A DNA stretch of 64,000 nucleotides from positions 930,001 through 994,000 of the forward strand of contig NZ_JAIVAF010000003.1 of assembly GCF_020171805.1 (NCBI RefSeq), in the 5' to 3' direction. How positions within the stretch are numbered: the stretch's first letter is position 1; each line of letters starts with the position of its first letter. The position numbers and the translations under genes are program-made. This DNA comes from Guptibacillus algicola. GTDB taxonomy: Bacteria; Bacillota; Bacilli; Bacillales; Guptibacillaceae. The notes under the pieces are model-generated. The model was not told where the DNA came from. It worked only from the letters and a program-made list of their open reading frames with translations, and searched no databases. Shown piece by piece: positions 1-9,670 of the stretch.

Positions 1-105
1 AAACAGAGCGATCTTTCTGCGGCCGTAAATGCACTGCATGAAACGTTCTATTTACACCTAGAACCGGGTACTGAAGAAGTAGAACCTATAATGGATCAGC
101 GATAA
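1..105 (+). CDS. dapG: aspartate kinase, C-terminal end (partial)
   Basis: Only the last 34 codons are inside the window, ending at the TAA at 103-105. The reading frame runs from base 1 and ends in an acidic tail (EPGTEEVEPIMDQR). The tail is directly followed by dapA, and in Bacillus the gene before dapA is dapG, aspartokinase I, which phosphorylates aspartate at the head of the lysine, diaminopimelate and dipicolinate pathway. The call rests mainly on this position and on the LHxxFYLH-like end typical of the ACT-domain C-terminus; too little is present to check catalytic residues. Confidence 0.7.
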   Translation, partial: KQSDLSAAVNALHETFYLHLEPGTEEVEPIMDQR

Positions 106-128
106 CCCAAAAGCAAGGAGTGGTAGTA

Positions 129-995
129 GTGAATTTTGGAAAAGTACTTACAGCAATGGTGACACCTTTCGATCGAAAAGGTTATGTCGATTTCACCAAA
201 ACAGAGCAACTAATCAATTACCTTATTAACAACGGCTCAGACGGTCTAGTAGTCGCAGGTACAACTGGTGAATCACCAACACTAACTTCAGAAGAAAAAA
301 TTGCGTTATTCAAGCAATCAGTGAAATGTGCAAACGGACGAATTCCGATCATCGCAGGAACAGGTAGTAATAATACTCATGCAACGATCGAGCTTACAAA
401 GAAGGCTGAAGCGACTGGTGTCGATGCTGTAATGATCGTATCTCCATATTACAGTAAGCCAGGTCAACGAGGTCTTTATGAGCATTTCAAAGCTGTTGCT
501 GAGGCAACAAAGCTACCAGTAATGATCTATAACATCCCAGGAAGATCAGTAGTGAATATGACTGCTGATACGATCGTAGAACTTTCTAAGATCGAAAACA
601 TCGTTTCTGTTAAAGAAGCTAGCGGTGATCTTGATCAAATTACTGAAATTATAAGCCGCACTGACGATTCGTTCACCGTATACAGTGGGGACGATGGGCT
701 TACGTTGCCAATCGTTTCGATTGGAGGAGATGGCGTCATTTCAGTCGCTTCTCACGTACTAGGGAACGAAATGCAAGAAATGCTCAATGCATATCATGCA
801 GGAGACGTAAAAGAAGCTTCAGCTATTCATAGGAAAATTCTTCCTATCATGAATGAGCTCTTTAAAGCTCCTAGTCCTTCCCCTGTGAAAACAGCACTTC
901 AACTAAGTGGCATCGATGTTGGTAGCGTTCGTCTACCTATGCTACCGCTAACAGCTGAGGAACGTTCTTCCCTTGCTGCTGTGTTAAATAAATAA
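129..995 (+). CDS. dapA: 4-hydroxy-tetrahydrodipicolinate synthase
   Basis: Cytoplasmic enzyme that condenses pyruvate with aspartate semialdehyde, the committed step to diaminopimelate, lysine and spore dipicolinate. The 288-residue protein starts NFGKVLTAMVTPF and shows the class I aldolase features: the GTTGE loop near residue 45, the Y-N-I-P-GR segment near 135-140 and the Schiff-base lysine in SVKEASGD near 163. The GTG at 129 is chosen because AAGGAG (115-120) lies 8 bases upstream and because it matches the usual N-terminus; a GTG at 120 overlaps the ribosome site. Only 23 bases separate it from the upstream kinase, so they are probably co-transcribed. A terminator follows. Confidence 0.95.
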   Translation: MNFGKVLTAMVTPFDRKGYVDFTKTEQLINYLINNGSDGLVVAGTTGESPTLTSEEKIALFKQSVKCANGRIPIIAGTGSNNTHATIELTKKAEATGVDAVMIVSPYYSKPGQRGLYEHFKAVAEATKLPVMIYNIPGRSVVNMTADTIVELSKIENIVSVKEASGDLDQITEIISRTDDSFTVYSGDDGLTLPIVSIGGDGVISVASHVLGNEMQEMLNAYHAGDVKEASAIHRKILPIMNELFKAPSPSPVKTALQLSGIDVGSVRLPMLPLTAEERSSLAAVLNK

Positions 996-1005
996 AAGTC
1001 TATTA

Positions 1006-1036
1006 GTAGGCGCGTGTTGCGTCTGCTTTTTTCTTT
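1006..1036 (+). terminator. Rho-independent terminator after dapA
   Basis: An 8-bp stem (1006-1013 with 1019-1026, two G-U pairs) around a 5-base loop is followed by a T run. It ends the dap cluster before tepA. Confidence 0.7.
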
Positions 1037-1108
1037 TTCTTAGCTTTGAATTGAAAAACACGTCATCGTTCATACTACTATTACCAGAGTGAGGAAGGAG
1101 AACTCAGT

Positions 1109-1870
1109 ATGAACAACGAACAGAACGATCAGAATGAAACACCGAATCCAGCAGGGCAACCTGAACCAAAAAAAGATGATCAGTCGAAATCAACGCTTGT
1201 AGATAAAATTCAACAGTTAGGCCAAACAAATGTCCCGAGTATGGAACATTCTAACATTCATTGTTTGACGATTGTTGGCCAAATAGAGGGGCACGTACAA
1301 TTACCTCCCCAAAACAAAACAACAAAATACGAGCACCTTATTCCCCAGATCGTAGCCATTGAGCAAAATCCAAAAATCGAAGGTGTATTGATCTTGTTGA
1401 ATACAGTTGGTGGAGATGTTGAAGCGGGATTAGCGATATCAGAGATGATTGCATCGCTATCAAAACCTTGCGTATCAATCGTGTTAGGAGGAGGACACTC
1501 AATCGGAGTGCCGATCGCTGTTGCAGCTAACTATTCGTTTATTGCAGAAACAGCTACAATGACGATTCACCCAGTACGGTTAACAGGCCTAGTTATCGGT
1601 GTACCTCAAACGTTTGAGTATTTGGACAAGATGCAAGAACGCGTCGTAAGTTTTGTTACGCGACATTCCAATATTACAGAAGATAAGTTTAAAGAGCTTA
1701 TGTTTTCAAGGGGTAATTTAACAAGAGATATTGGGACAAATGTAGTTGGTCAAGATGCGGTGAGTTACGGTTTAATCGACGAGGTAGGAGCAGTTGGGCA
1801 AGCGATGAAGAAGCTAAATCAGTACATTGAAGAATATAAGGGAACACAGGAAGGAGAAGTTGTGCAGTGA
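1109..1870 (+). CDS. tepA: ClpP-like serine protease TepA (YmfB)
   Basis: A 253-residue ClpP-class (S14) protein without an attached ATPase. A charged, proline-rich N-terminus of about 45 residues precedes the ClpP fold. Visible catalytic elements are GGGHSIGVP near residue 130 (nucleophile serine region) and TIHPVR near 153 (histidine). In B. subtilis the orthologue was first linked to protein translocation and later to degradation of small acid-soluble spore proteins during outgrowth; that role is family knowledge. Strong ribosome site GGAAGGAG before the ATG. It overlaps ylzJ by 4 bases. In B. subtilis rnjB sits between dapA and tepA; it is absent here. Confidence 0.88.
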   Translation: MNNEQNDQNETPNPAGQPEPKKDDQSKSTLVDKIQQLGQTNVPSMEHSNIHCLTIVGQIEGHVQLPPQNKTTKYEHLIPQIVAIEQNPKIEGVLILLNTVGGDVEAGLAISEMIASLSKPCVSIVLGGGHSIGVPIAVAANYSFIAETATMTIHPVRLTGLVIGVPQTFEYLDKMQERVVSFVTRHSNITEDKFKELMFSRGNLTRDIGTNVVGQDAVSYGLIDEVGAVGQAMKKLNQYIEEYKGTQEGEVVQ

Positions 1871-2091
1871 TTTTATACACAATTCTTCCTCATGAAGCCG
1901 TGTTCCCAACTGAACAAAGTGCTTATGACCAGCAACAGGTAATCGACTGGAACGGTGTTCAGCTTGTTGTGGAACGCACCGCACATAGTGAATGCAGAGT
2001 TGTACAAATTCTCAGTACTGACCCACAAGATTTTTTAAATGAATCCACTCAACCAGGACAAATGTTAACTCTGACTCCGCCTCAAAAATAG
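1867..2091 (+). CDS. ylzJ: YlzJ-like small protein
   Basis: A 74-residue protein that matches the YlzJ-like family by position (between tepA and spoIIIE) and by its [14 protein letters not shown] start. It begins with GTG inside a GTGA overlap with the tepA stop, and the AAGGAG of the tepA tail at 1851-1856 serves as its ribosome site, so translation is probably coupled. No membrane segment, signal peptide or enzyme motif is seen, and the family has no established function that I can name. Confidence 0.8.
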   Translation: MILYTILPHEAVFPTEQSAYDQQQVIDWNGVQLVVERTAHSECRVVQILSTDPQDFLNESTQPGQMLTLTPPQK

Positions 2092-2146
2092 AGCCTATAG
2101 CACCACGGTAACATGTGGTATACTAGGAATAGATTGGTGATAGAGA

Positions 2147-2170
2147 AGCAGCCGGAGACGGCTGCTTTTT
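2147..2170 (+). terminator. Terminator or attenuator before spoIIIE
   Basis: A perfect 8-bp stem (2147-2154 with 2159-2166, GAGA loop) runs into TTTTT. A possible extended -10 promoter (TGG TATACT, 2116-2124) lies just upstream, so the hairpin may act either as the end of ylzJ transcription or as a leader attenuator for spoIIIE. Confidence 0.65.
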
Positions 2171-2203
2171 CGCACCAGCTACGGCTTGTAACGAGGTGAG
2201 AAT

Positions 2204-4549
2204 ATGGCAAAAAGAAAAAAAAGAAAGAAGTCGACTACTAAGAAAAAGCAGGCCTGGCAATCACAAGTCAAAATGGAGTTTATCGGTCTGACTATTCTTG
2301 CATTTACGATTCTAGGTGTTTTGAAGATGGGAATCGTTGGTCGAGCGTTCTATCATATGTTCCGATTTTTTGCAGGGGAATGGTATGGGTTAATCGTAGC
2401 TGGATTAGTTCTCTTCGCTTGTTATTTAATCGTCAAACGAAAACTACCCCTCTTTTGGACAAGAAGACTTTCGGGGTTTTATTTATTGAGCGTTTCATTA
2501 CTATTGTTAAGTCATGTTGGGTTATTCGAAACGTTATCGCGTAATGGAGAGTGGGAAAATGCATCTGTGATTCTCAATACATACGAACTCTTCCAGATGG
2601 GCGTAACAGACCCAGCGAATCCCGGTCCACTAGGTGGTGGGATGATCGGCGCGCTTTTATTTGCGTTCTGCTATCGACTTTTCGATGCGGCAGGAACACA
2701 GGTGATTTCCTTTTTATTAATTCTTCTTTCCTTCGTATTAATTACGGGTAAATCCTTCAGCGATGTTTTTGGAAAAGGGATCGAATGGGTCAAAGCCTTC
2801 GTCCTAAATACGTATGACGAAGCAAAGACACTAATGGCTGATAGTAAGAAATCCAGAAAAGATAAGAAAGAACGTCAGGAAGCACTTAAGAAAGAGAAAG
2901 AAGCGACAGAAGAAGAGAAAACGTACGACCTGTCATCTGAGGAAGAAGGAGATGATGGGGAATTTGAACCTGAAATTCGAACATTCACTGAGAGTGCATA
3001 CGCAAATCAAGAGCCTCCGAGCGCAAGTAACGAAGTAGCGTCTGAACCTAAAGTGGATGCAAATGAACCAAAAGAAGATAAGCCTCTTCAAACACTCACT
3101 GTGGGTGAACTTGAAAACAAGGACTATAAATTACCTTCATTGTCACTTCTTCAGCCACCCAAAAAAATAACGCAAGAAAATGAACGTCAGCAAATTTCAG
3201 CGAACGCAAGAAAGCTTGAAAAAACGTTTGAAAGTTTTGGTGTGAAAGCTAAAGTGATGAAGGTCCATCTTGGACCAGCAGTAACGAAATATGAAGTGTA
3301 TCCAGATACTGGAGTGAAAGTTAGTAAAATCGTAAACCTAACTGATGACCTGGCACTTGCTCTTGCTGCAAGAGACTTACGAATCGAAGCACCTATACCA
3401 GGAAAGTCTGCGATTGGAATCGAAGTGCCGAATTCAGAGGTTGCGATGGTGACGCTTAGAGAAGTGTTAGAATCAAAAGAATACCAATCCCACGATTCAA
3501 AAGTTGCGATTGGATTTGGAAGAGATATTTCAGGTGAAGCTGTCATTTCTGACCTTTCACGAATGCCTCACCTTCTTGTAGCTGGTGCTACAGGAAGTGG
3601 TAAGAGTGTGTGTATCAATGGCATCATTGCGAGCATCATGTTGAAGGCGAAGCCTCATGAAGTAAAAATGATGATGATTGATCCTAAGATGGTAGAATTA
3701 AATGTGTATAATGGAATTCCTCACCTTTTAGCACCAGTCGTGACGGATCCTAAGAAAGCTTCACAAGCACTAAAAAAAGTAGTGAGTGAAATGGAGCGCC
3801 GCTATGAGCTTTTCTCTCACAGCGGTACGAGGAATATAGAAGGTTACAATAACTATATTAAGCGCCATAACGAAGGATCTGAGTCGAAGCAACCTACGCT
3901 CCCTTATATCGTTGTAATTGTCGATGAGCTTGCTGACTTGATGATGGTTGCATCGAGCGATGTTGAGGATGCCATTACAAGACTTGCTCAAATGGCACGT
4001 GCTGCAGGAATTCATTTGATCATCGCTACTCAAAGACCTTCTGTAGATGTCATTACAGGTGTCATCAAAGCAAACATCCCATCTCGTATTGCATTCAGCG
4101 TATCTTCTCAAACAGATTCGAGAACGATTCTTGATATGGGAGGGGCTGAAAAGCTACTAGGAAAAGGTGATATGCTTTTCCTACCTGTTGGAGCGAACAA
4201 ACCGAAGCGTGTTCAAGGGGCATTCCTATCAGATGAAGAAGTGGAAGAGCTTGTCGATTTTGTAATTGCTCAACAAAAAGCTCAGTACCAAGAAGAGATG
4301 ATTCCGAGCGATAAGCCAGAACAAGAGCAACCGGAAGTGGATGATGATCTGTTTGAAGATGCTGTTCAGCTTATCTCTGAGATGCAAACCGCATCAGTAT
4401 CGATGCTACAACGTCGTTTCAGAATTGGGTATACGAGAGCTGCGAGGCTGATCGATGCAATGGAAGCACGAGGGATCGTTGGTCCGTATGAAGGAAGCAA
4501 GCCTAGAGAAGTTCTAATAAGTAAAGAAGAAGAAGCACAGTCAAGTTAA
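2204..4549 (+). CDS. spoIIIE: DNA translocase SpoIIIE/FtsK
   Basis: Septal DNA pump that moves the chromosome into the forespore after asymmetric division. The 781-residue protein has a lysine-rich start, about four membrane segments between residues 25 and 170, an acidic/lysine-rich linker (roughly 205-310), a RecA-like motor with Walker A GATGSGKS near 461-468 and DELADLMM Walker B region near 578, and a C-terminal winged-helix gamma domain (about 715-775, [14 protein letters not shown]) that reads the SRS guide sequences. Length and order are as in the family. It is followed by a strong terminator and is probably its own transcription unit. Confidence 0.96.
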   Translation: MAKRKKRKKSTTKKKQAWQSQVKMEFIGLTILAFTILGVLKMGIVGRAFYHMFRFFAGEWYGLIVAGLVLFACYLIVKRKLPLFWTRRLSGFYLLSVSLLLLSHVGLFETLSRNGEWENASVILNTYELFQMGVTDPANPGPLGGGMIGALLFAFCYRLFDAAGTQVISFLLILLSFVLITGKSFSDVFGKGIEWVKAFVLNTYDEAKTLMADSKKSRKDKKERQEALKKEKEATEEEKTYDLSSEEEGDDGEFEPEIRTFTESAYANQEPPSASNEVASEPKVDANEPKEDKPLQTLTVGELENKDYKLPSLSLLQPPKKITQENERQQISANARKLEKTFESFGVKAKVMKVHLGPAVTKYEVYPDTGVKVSKIVNLTDDLALALAARDLRIEAPIPGKSAIGIEVPNSEVAMVTLREVLESKEYQSHDSKVAIGFGRDISGEAVISDLSRMPHLLVAGATGSGKSVCINGIIASIMLKAKPHEVKMMMIDPKMVELNVYNGIPHLLAPVVTDPKKASQALKKVVSEMERRYELFSHSGTRNIEGYNNYIKRHNEGSESKQPTLPYIVVIVDELADLMMVASSDVEDAITRLAQMARAAGIHLIIATQRPSVDVITGVIKANIPSRIAFSVSSQTDSRTILDMGGAEKLLGKGDMLFLPVGANKPKRVQGAFLSDEEVEELVDFVIAQQKAQYQEEMIPSDKPEQEQPEVDDDLFEDAVQLISEMQTASVSMLQRRFRIGYTRAARLIDAMEARGIVGPYEGSKPREVLISKEEEAQSS

Positions 4550-4566
4550 TGACTGTGCTTTTTTTG
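4533..4566 (+). terminator. Terminator after spoIIIE
   Basis: An 11-bp stem (4533-4543 with 4550-4560) overlaps the end of the reading frame and runs into a T tract. Confidence 0.85.
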
Positions 4567-4693
4567 ATGCAATTTAATAATTTATGGAAATTAATTTACC
4601 TTCGATTTAAAATATTGGTAATCGAGCTTTTTTTCAAAAAACTATTTATTTCTCTCCTTAATAATGGTATAGTTATGTCGAAAAATGACTTAT

Positions 4694-4722
4694 TTTTCAA
4701 ATCGTTTTCATACTAGGATAAT
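4694..4722 (+). promoter_or_regulatory. Candidate sigma-A promoter of the nupN operon
   Basis: TTTTCA (4694-4699) and GATAAT (4717-4722) are separated by 17 bases in the AT-rich 276-base gap after spoIIIE. Expected start is near 4729, upstream of the cre site. I looked for a purine riboswitch in this leader and saw none. Confidence 0.4.
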
Positions 4723-4746
4723 ATATCCAAAAATATTTTATGCTCT

Positions 4747-4762
4747 ATGAAAACGCATTCAA
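4747..4762 (+). promoter_or_regulatory. cre site (CcpA operator)
   Basis: ATGAAAACGCATTCAA fits the Bacillus cre consensus WTGNAANCGNWNNCWW at every position. It lies about 18 bases after the predicted transcription start and 64 bases before nupN, a location that normally gives CcpA-mediated repression by carbon source. Confidence 0.6.
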
Positions 4763-4825
4763 ATTTAAGTGTTCTAGTTTACTAGAAGCTGCTTAAGTTT
4801 AACTAACATTAGGGGGATTAAAGAG

Positions 4826-5920
4826 ATGAAAAAGAAGTACGGTTTTATGATGTCAGCTGTTCTAGCTGCAGGAACGCTTTTGTCAGCTTGTGGTACTAAT
4901 GATGAGAGTTCCGGTGGCGGTAGTGGTAGCGAAGAAGGAGATAAAAATAACTTCAAAGTTGCTATGGTAACAGATACTGGCGGTGTTGATGATAAGTCCT
5001 TTAACCAATCTGCTTGGGAAGGTCTTCAAATGTTTGGTGAAGAAAATGGCCTAGAAGAAGATAAAGGCTTTAAATATGTACAGTCTACAGCAGCAAGTGA
5101 TTATCAACCAAACCTTTCAGGTCTAGTTCGTGATAATTACGATCTTATCTTTGGTATTGGTTTTCTAATGCAGCAAGATATTCAAGCGATTGCACAGCAA
5201 AAGCCTGAAGCACAGCTTGCGTTAGTCGATAGTGTAGCAGTTAACGAGAGTGGAGAGCCACTTGAAAACGTAGCAAGTATCACATTCAAAGAGCACCAAG
5301 GGTCATTCCTTGTTGGTGTAATCGCTGGAATGCAAACAAAATCGAACAAGGTTGGCTTTATCGGTGGAGTTGATTCCGAGCTGATCAAGAAATTTGAGAG
5401 CGGCTTTAAAGCGGGTGTTAAATCTGTAAACCCTGATGCTGAGATCTTCGAACAGTATGCTGGTGATTTCAACGCTGCTGAAAAAGGACAAGCTATTGCT
5501 GGAACACTTTATGACAAAGGTGCAGACATCATTTATCATGCTGCAGGTGGAACAGGAAATGGCGTGTTCACTGAAGCGAAAAACCGTGCGAAGAACGGTG
5601 AAGAAGTTTGGGTTATCGGTGTAGACCGTGACCAGCACGAAGAAGGGATGCCTGAGAACGTAACTCTTACTTCTATGGTTAAACGAGTTGATACAGCAGT
5701 AATCGAAGTATCTAAACAAACGATGGAAGATAGTTTCCCAGGAGGAAAAGTTACAGAGTTTGGTCTTGAAGAAGACGGTGTTGGAATTGCTGAAACACAA
5801 GAAAACGTTTCTGAAGATGCATTGAAGAAAGTAGAAGAGTATAAAGAGAAGATCCAGAATGGCGATCTAGAAGTTCCTAAGACTGACGAAGAATACGAAG
5901 CGTTCGTAAGCTCTCTATAA
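4826..5920 (+). CDS. nupN: BMP-family nucleoside-binding lipoprotein (YufN/NupN-like)
   Basis: Extracytoplasmic substrate-binding protein of an ABC importer. The N-terminus has two lysines, a hydrophobic stretch and the lipobox LLSAC with the lipidated cysteine at residue 22, followed by a glycine/serine/acidic spacer. The mature domain contains the Bmp/Med pattern TDTGGVDDKSFNQSAWEG and AAGGTGNG typical of purine-nucleoside binders. It is followed by the ATPase and two permease genes in the order of the B. subtilis nupNOPQ (yufNOPQ) guanosine importer. A hairpin between this gene and the ATPase gene (5991-6028) would favour higher lipoprotein expression. Substrate is inferred from the family. 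Confidence 0.9.
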   Translation: MKKKYGFMMSAVLAAGTLLSACGTNDESSGGGSGSEEGDKNNFKVAMVTDTGGVDDKSFNQSAWEGLQMFGEENGLEEDKGFKYVQSTAASDYQPNLSGLVRDNYDLIFGIGFLMQQDIQAIAQQKPEAQLALVDSVAVNESGEPLENVASITFKEHQGSFLVGVIAGMQTKSNKVGFIGGVDSELIKKFESGFKAGVKSVNPDAEIFEQYAGDFNAAEKGQAIAGTLYDKGADIIYHAAGGTGNGVFTEAKNRAKNGEEVWVIGVDRDQHEEGMPENVTLTSMVKRVDTAVIEVSKQTMEDSFPGGKVTEFGLEEDGVGIAETQENVSEDALKKVEEYKEKIQNGDLEVPKTDEEYEAFVSSL

Positions 5921-5990
5921 GTTCGTCGAACCCGTCGTTCACTATTGAAACAACGGTTCTGGAGTCAATCTCATCTGGAAAATAGCATGT

Positions 5991-6028
5991 CAAAGGCTAG
6001 TACTTTCATAGGCTAGCCTTTGTTTTAT
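5991..6028 (+). terminator. Intercistronic terminator in the nup operon
   Basis: Perfect 10-bp stem (5991-6000 with 6013-6022) followed by TTTTA. It lies between the binding protein and ATPase genes and probably acts as a partial terminator that sets their ratio. Confidence 0.7.
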
Positions 6029-6055
6029 GTTAGCGCATAAGGGAGTGAAATCAGT

Positions 6056-7585
6056 ATGGAGTATGTCATTGAAATGAAGAACATTCGTAAGGAATTTCCT
6101 GGTATCGTTGCGAATGATAATATAACGCTTCAGCTACAAAAAGGTGAAATTCACGCTTTATTAGGTGAAAACGGTGCTGGAAAATCTACTTTGATGAATG
6201 TTCTATTTGGTCTTTATCAACCTGAAAAAGGTGAAATTTATGTTCGAGGAAACAAGGTTAACATCACTGACCCAAATATCGCGAATGAACTAGGAATCGG
6301 AATGGTTCACCAGCATTTTATGCTGGTAGAAAAGTTCTCGGTTACGGAAAATATCATTCTAGGAAACGAACCAACAAAAAAAGGTCAAGTCAACCTGAAA
6401 GAAGCCGAAAAAGAAGTGGAAGCGATCTCAAAGCAATATGGTCTCGCAGTAGACCCTACTGCAAAGATAGAGGATATTTCAGTAGGAATGCAGCAGCGAG
6501 TAGAGATCTTAAAAACACTTTATCGAGGTGCGGATATCTTAATCTTTGATGAGCCAACTGCTGTCCTAACACCACAAGAAATAAAAGAACTAATCGTTAT
6601 TATGAAAAAGCTGATCTCTGAAGGAAAATCAATTATTTTGATCACTCACAAGTTAAAAGAAATTATGGAAGTGTGTGATCGATGTACAGTTATTCGTCGA
6701 GGTGTTGGAATTGGAACGGTCGATGTTTCTGAAACAAACCCAGATGATTTGGCTTCGATGATGGTAGGAAGAGAAGTCAACTTTTCAGTTGAGAAACAGC
6801 CTTCAGATCCAAAAGGAAATATTCTCGAGGTTCAAAGTTTAGTAGTAGAAGATTCAAGGCACGTTCCAGCAGTTAATGGCCTCAACATTTCTGTGAAATC
6901 TGGAGAAATTGTTGGAATCGCTGGAGTAGATGGAAATGGACAATCTGAATTGATCGAGGCGATTACAGGCCTCAGAAAAACAAAATCCGGCAACGTTATG
7001 CTAAAGGGAAAAGACATCACGAATTGGAAACCACGACGTGTAACTGAAAGCGGTCTTGGTCACATCCCTCAAGATAGACATAAGCATGGCCTTGTATTGG
7101 ATTTTTCAATTGGCGAAAACATGGTTCTTCAGACCTACTATAAAAGACCTTTTTCTCGAAACGGGATTCTCAACTTTACTACCATTGTAAATAAAGCGAA
7201 GTCGCTAATAAAAGAGTTTGACGTACGCACACCTAGTGAATCAACACCTGCGAGAGCCTTATCAGGTGGTAATCAGCAAAAAGCGATTATCGCAAGAGAA
7301 ATCGATCGTAGTCCAAATCTCCTAATTGCTGCTCAGCCTACACGTGGGCTAGATGTAGGGGCGATCGAATTTATCCACTCTAAGTTAATTGAAGAAAGAG
7401 ACAAAGGGAAAGCAGTTCTTCTGATCTCATTTGAGTTGGATGAAATTATGAACGTTAGTGATCGTATCGCAGTGATTTATGAAGGAAAGATCGTAGCTGT
7501 CGTGAAACCTGAAGAGACGACCGAACAAGAATTAGGGTTACTTATGGCAGGCGGAAAGCGAAAAAAGGCTGGTGAGACATCTTGA
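6056..7585 (+). CDS. nupO: Nucleoside ABC transporter ATPase, two-domain (YufO/NupO-like)
   Basis: A 509-residue double ATPase of the sugar/nucleoside type. The first half has Walker A GENGAGKST near residue 38, signature SVGMQQRVEI and Walker B ILIFDEPTAVLTP. The second half has a modified P-loop GVDGNGQSE near 288, signature ALSGGNQQKAIIARE and LLIAAQPTRGLDVG, where the aspartate/glutamate of Walker B is replaced, as usual for the degenerate second site of this family. RBS AAGGGAGTG precedes ATG. The last codons overlap the permease gene by 4 bases. It powers import with the two permeases that follow. Confidence 0.92.
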   Translation: MEYVIEMKNIRKEFPGIVANDNITLQLQKGEIHALLGENGAGKSTLMNVLFGLYQPEKGEIYVRGNKVNITDPNIANELGIGMVHQHFMLVEKFSVTENIILGNEPTKKGQVNLKEAEKEVEAISKQYGLAVDPTAKIEDISVGMQQRVEILKTLYRGADILIFDEPTAVLTPQEIKELIVIMKKLISEGKSIILITHKLKEIMEVCDRCTVIRRGVGIGTVDVSETNPDDLASMMVGREVNFSVEKQPSDPKGNILEVQSLVVEDSRHVPAVNGLNISVKSGEIVGIAGVDGNGQSELIEAITGLRKTKSGNVMLKGKDITNWKPRRVTESGLGHIPQDRHKHGLVLDFSIGENMVLQTYYKRPFSRNGILNFTTIVNKAKSLIKEFDVRTPSESTPARALSGGNQQKAIIAREIDRSPNLLIAAQPTRGLDVGAIEFIHSKLIEERDKGKAVLLISFELDEIMNVSDRIAVIYEGKIVAVVKPEETTEQELGLLMAGGKRKKAGETS

Positions 7586-8640
7586 GTATTCTTAGAGGAA
7601 AATGGTCAGCAATTTCAGTACCGCTTCTATCAGTAGCGCTTGGTTTATTTGTTGGCGGAATTATTATGCTCGTGAGTGGATATAATCCGTTCGTAGCGTA
7701 TGCAGCACTTTTTAATGGTATTTTTTCTAATACTTATGTCTTAGGTGAAACGATTCGTCAAATGACCCCGCTTATTCTTTCAGGTCTTGCGGTAGCGTTT
7801 GCTTTCCGTACGGGTCTATTCAACATAGGGGTTGAAGGGCAGCTATTAGTAGGCTGGTTAGCTTCTGTATATGTTGGACTACAGTTTGAGGGATTAAGTC
7901 CATTTGTTCATATCCCGCTCGCTATTTTGGCTGCAGGTGTAGCTGGAGCGATCTGGGCATTTGTACCTGGATTATTAAAAGCAAAATATCATGTGCATGA
8001 AGTTATCACGACGATCATGATGAACTATGTTGCTCTCCACGTTGTTAACGCGATAATTCGAACGTATTTACTAGCTCCTGGAGAGAGAACAGAAGAAATT
8101 CATCAGTCTGCATCTCTTCAATCGGCATTTCTTGAAAGTATCACAGATTTCTCTCGTCTTCATTATGGAATTGTTTTTGCGATTATAGGCGCAATCATCA
8201 TGTGGTTCCTCCTATGGAAAACCTCAACAGGGTATGAGCTACGAGCAGTTGGTTTCAATAAGTATGCTTCAGAATATGCAGGAATCAACGTACGTCGTAA
8301 CATTATTCTTTCAATGGTCGTCTCAGGAGCTTTTGCTGGGGCAGCTGGTGCGATGGAAGGTTTAGGCACATATGGCTATATGACAGTTATGCCTGACTTT
8401 ACCGGCGTAGGATTTGATGGAATCGCAGTGTCGCTACTTGGTGCGAATAGCGCATTAGGTGTTGTACTAGCTGCTGCTTTATTCGGTGGACTGAAAATTG
8501 GTGCATTGAACATGCAGTCAGTTGCTCAGGTTCCGACTCAGCTAGTTGAAATTGTCATCGCCATGATTATCTTCTTTGTTGCATCAAGTTATCTCATTCA
8601 CTGGATCAGCAACAGGGTGAACAAAAGGGGGAAAATTTAA
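7582..8640 (+). CDS. nupP: Nucleoside ABC transporter permease (YufP/NupP-like)
   Basis: Integral membrane protein of 352 residues with about eight to nine hydrophobic segments and the BPD_transp_2 signature FRTGLFNIGVEGQ near residue 75. It starts with TTG overlapping the ATPase stop (TTGA), suggesting translational coupling, and ends in a TAATG overlap with the second permease. One of a pair of different permeases forming the channel. Confidence 0.9.
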   Translation: MSILRGKWSAISVPLLSVALGLFVGGIIMLVSGYNPFVAYAALFNGIFSNTYVLGETIRQMTPLILSGLAVAFAFRTGLFNIGVEGQLLVGWLASVYVGLQFEGLSPFVHIPLAILAAGVAGAIWAFVPGLLKAKYHVHEVITTIMMNYVALHVVNAIIRTYLLAPGERTEEIHQSASLQSAFLESITDFSRLHYGIVFAIIGAIIMWFLLWKTSTGYELRAVGFNKYASEYAGINVRRNIILSMVVSGAFAGAAGAMEGLGTYGYMTVMPDFTGVGFDGIAVSLLGANSALGVVLAAALFGGLKIGALNMQSVAQVPTQLVEIVIAMIIFFVASSYLIHWISNRVNKRGKI

Positions 8641-9602
8641 TGGATGTCATGCAGATTCTACAAATCGTTATTCCTGCTGCTATCTTTTCAGCCGCTCCCC
8701 TAATATTTACTGCACTCGGTGGTGTCTTCAGTGAAAGATCTGGTGTCGTTAACATCGGCTTAGAAGGTTTAATGCTTATGGGAGCCTTTACAGGCGCGTT
8801 ATTTACGTATCTTGGTGAGCAGTGGGGCATGGGAGCAGCTTCACCGTGGTTCTCATTGATTGTAGCTATTATCATCGGTGCATTATTTTCACTGATACAT
8901 GCAGTTGCAAGTATTTCTTTACGAGCGGATCAAGTTGTAAGTGGTGTTGCTCTTAACTTCCTAGCAGCAGGCCTTGCGATCTTCTTAGTAAAGAAGATCT
9001 TTGATGCTGGTCAAACACCAATTATTCAAGAGCGTATCTATAAAACGAATGTTCCATTTTTAAGTGATATTCCTTTTATTGGGCCTCTTTTCTTCTCAAA
9101 TGCGTATTACACATCTTATATTGCAATAGCACTTGCGGTTTTAGTTTGGTGGGTTATCTACAAAACACCGTTTGGTCTGCGTCTTCGCTCTGTTGGGGAG
9201 CACCCAATGGCAGCTGATACAATGGGGATCAACGTAACAAAAATGCGTTATGTTGCTGTTATGCTTAGCGGTGGTTTCGCTGGGTTAGGTGGAGCTGTTT
9301 ATGCTACTTCAATCGCAGGAAACTTCAGCCATGCAACCATCTCAGGTCAGGGTTTTATGGCGCTTGCAGCTATGATTTTCGGTAAATGGCATCCTCTAGG
9401 TGCCATGGGAGCAGCATTGTTCTTTGGCCTTGCGCAATCATTAAGTATTACAGGCCAACAGATTCCTGGTCTAAAAGAAATTCCAGAAGTTTATCTTCTT
9501 ATCTCCCCATACGTTCTAACGATCCTAGCACTAGCTGGACTTGTTGGACGAGCGGATGCACCGAAAGCAATCGGTCAACCGTATGAAAAAGGGAAGCGAT
9601 AA
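8640..9602 (+). CDS. nupQ: Nucleoside ABC transporter permease (YufQ/NupQ-like)
   Basis: Second permease, 320 residues, with about eight membrane segments and the SERSGVVNIGLEGLML motif near residue 30, homologous to the motif in the partner permease. ATG overlaps the stop of the previous gene by one base and is preceded by AAAAGGGGG. A strong terminator closes the operon. The repeat block at 9671-10360 lies directly downstream. Confidence 0.9.
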   Translation: MDVMQILQIVIPAAIFSAAPLIFTALGGVFSERSGVVNIGLEGLMLMGAFTGALFTYLGEQWGMGAASPWFSLIVAIIIGALFSLIHAVASISLRADQVVSGVALNFLAAGLAIFLVKKIFDAGQTPIIQERIYKTNVPFLSDIPFIGPLFFSNAYYTSYIAIALAVLVWWVIYKTPFGLRLRSVGEHPMAADTMGINVTKMRYVAVMLSGGFAGLGGAVYATSIAGNFSHATISGQGFMALAAMIFGKWHPLGAMGAALFFGLAQSLSITGQQIPGLKEIPEVYLLISPYVLTILALAGLVGRADAPKAIGQPYEKGKR

Positions 9603-9610
9603 TATTCATA

Positions 9611-9640
9611 AACCCTCCACGATTGTGGAGGGTTTTTTTG
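9611..9640 (+). terminator. Terminator of the nup operon
   Basis: Perfect 10-bp stem (9611-9620 with 9625-9634) with GATT loop and T tract. Confidence 0.88.
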
Positions 9641-9670
9641 TGTGTGGAGTTGATTAGAATAAGGATAGTT

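Noticed and set aside
4567-4825. Purine riboswitch before the nucleoside transporter
   Set aside because: No conserved purine-aptamer core (paired stems with TATA...CTAC-type loops) or terminator is visible in the leader.
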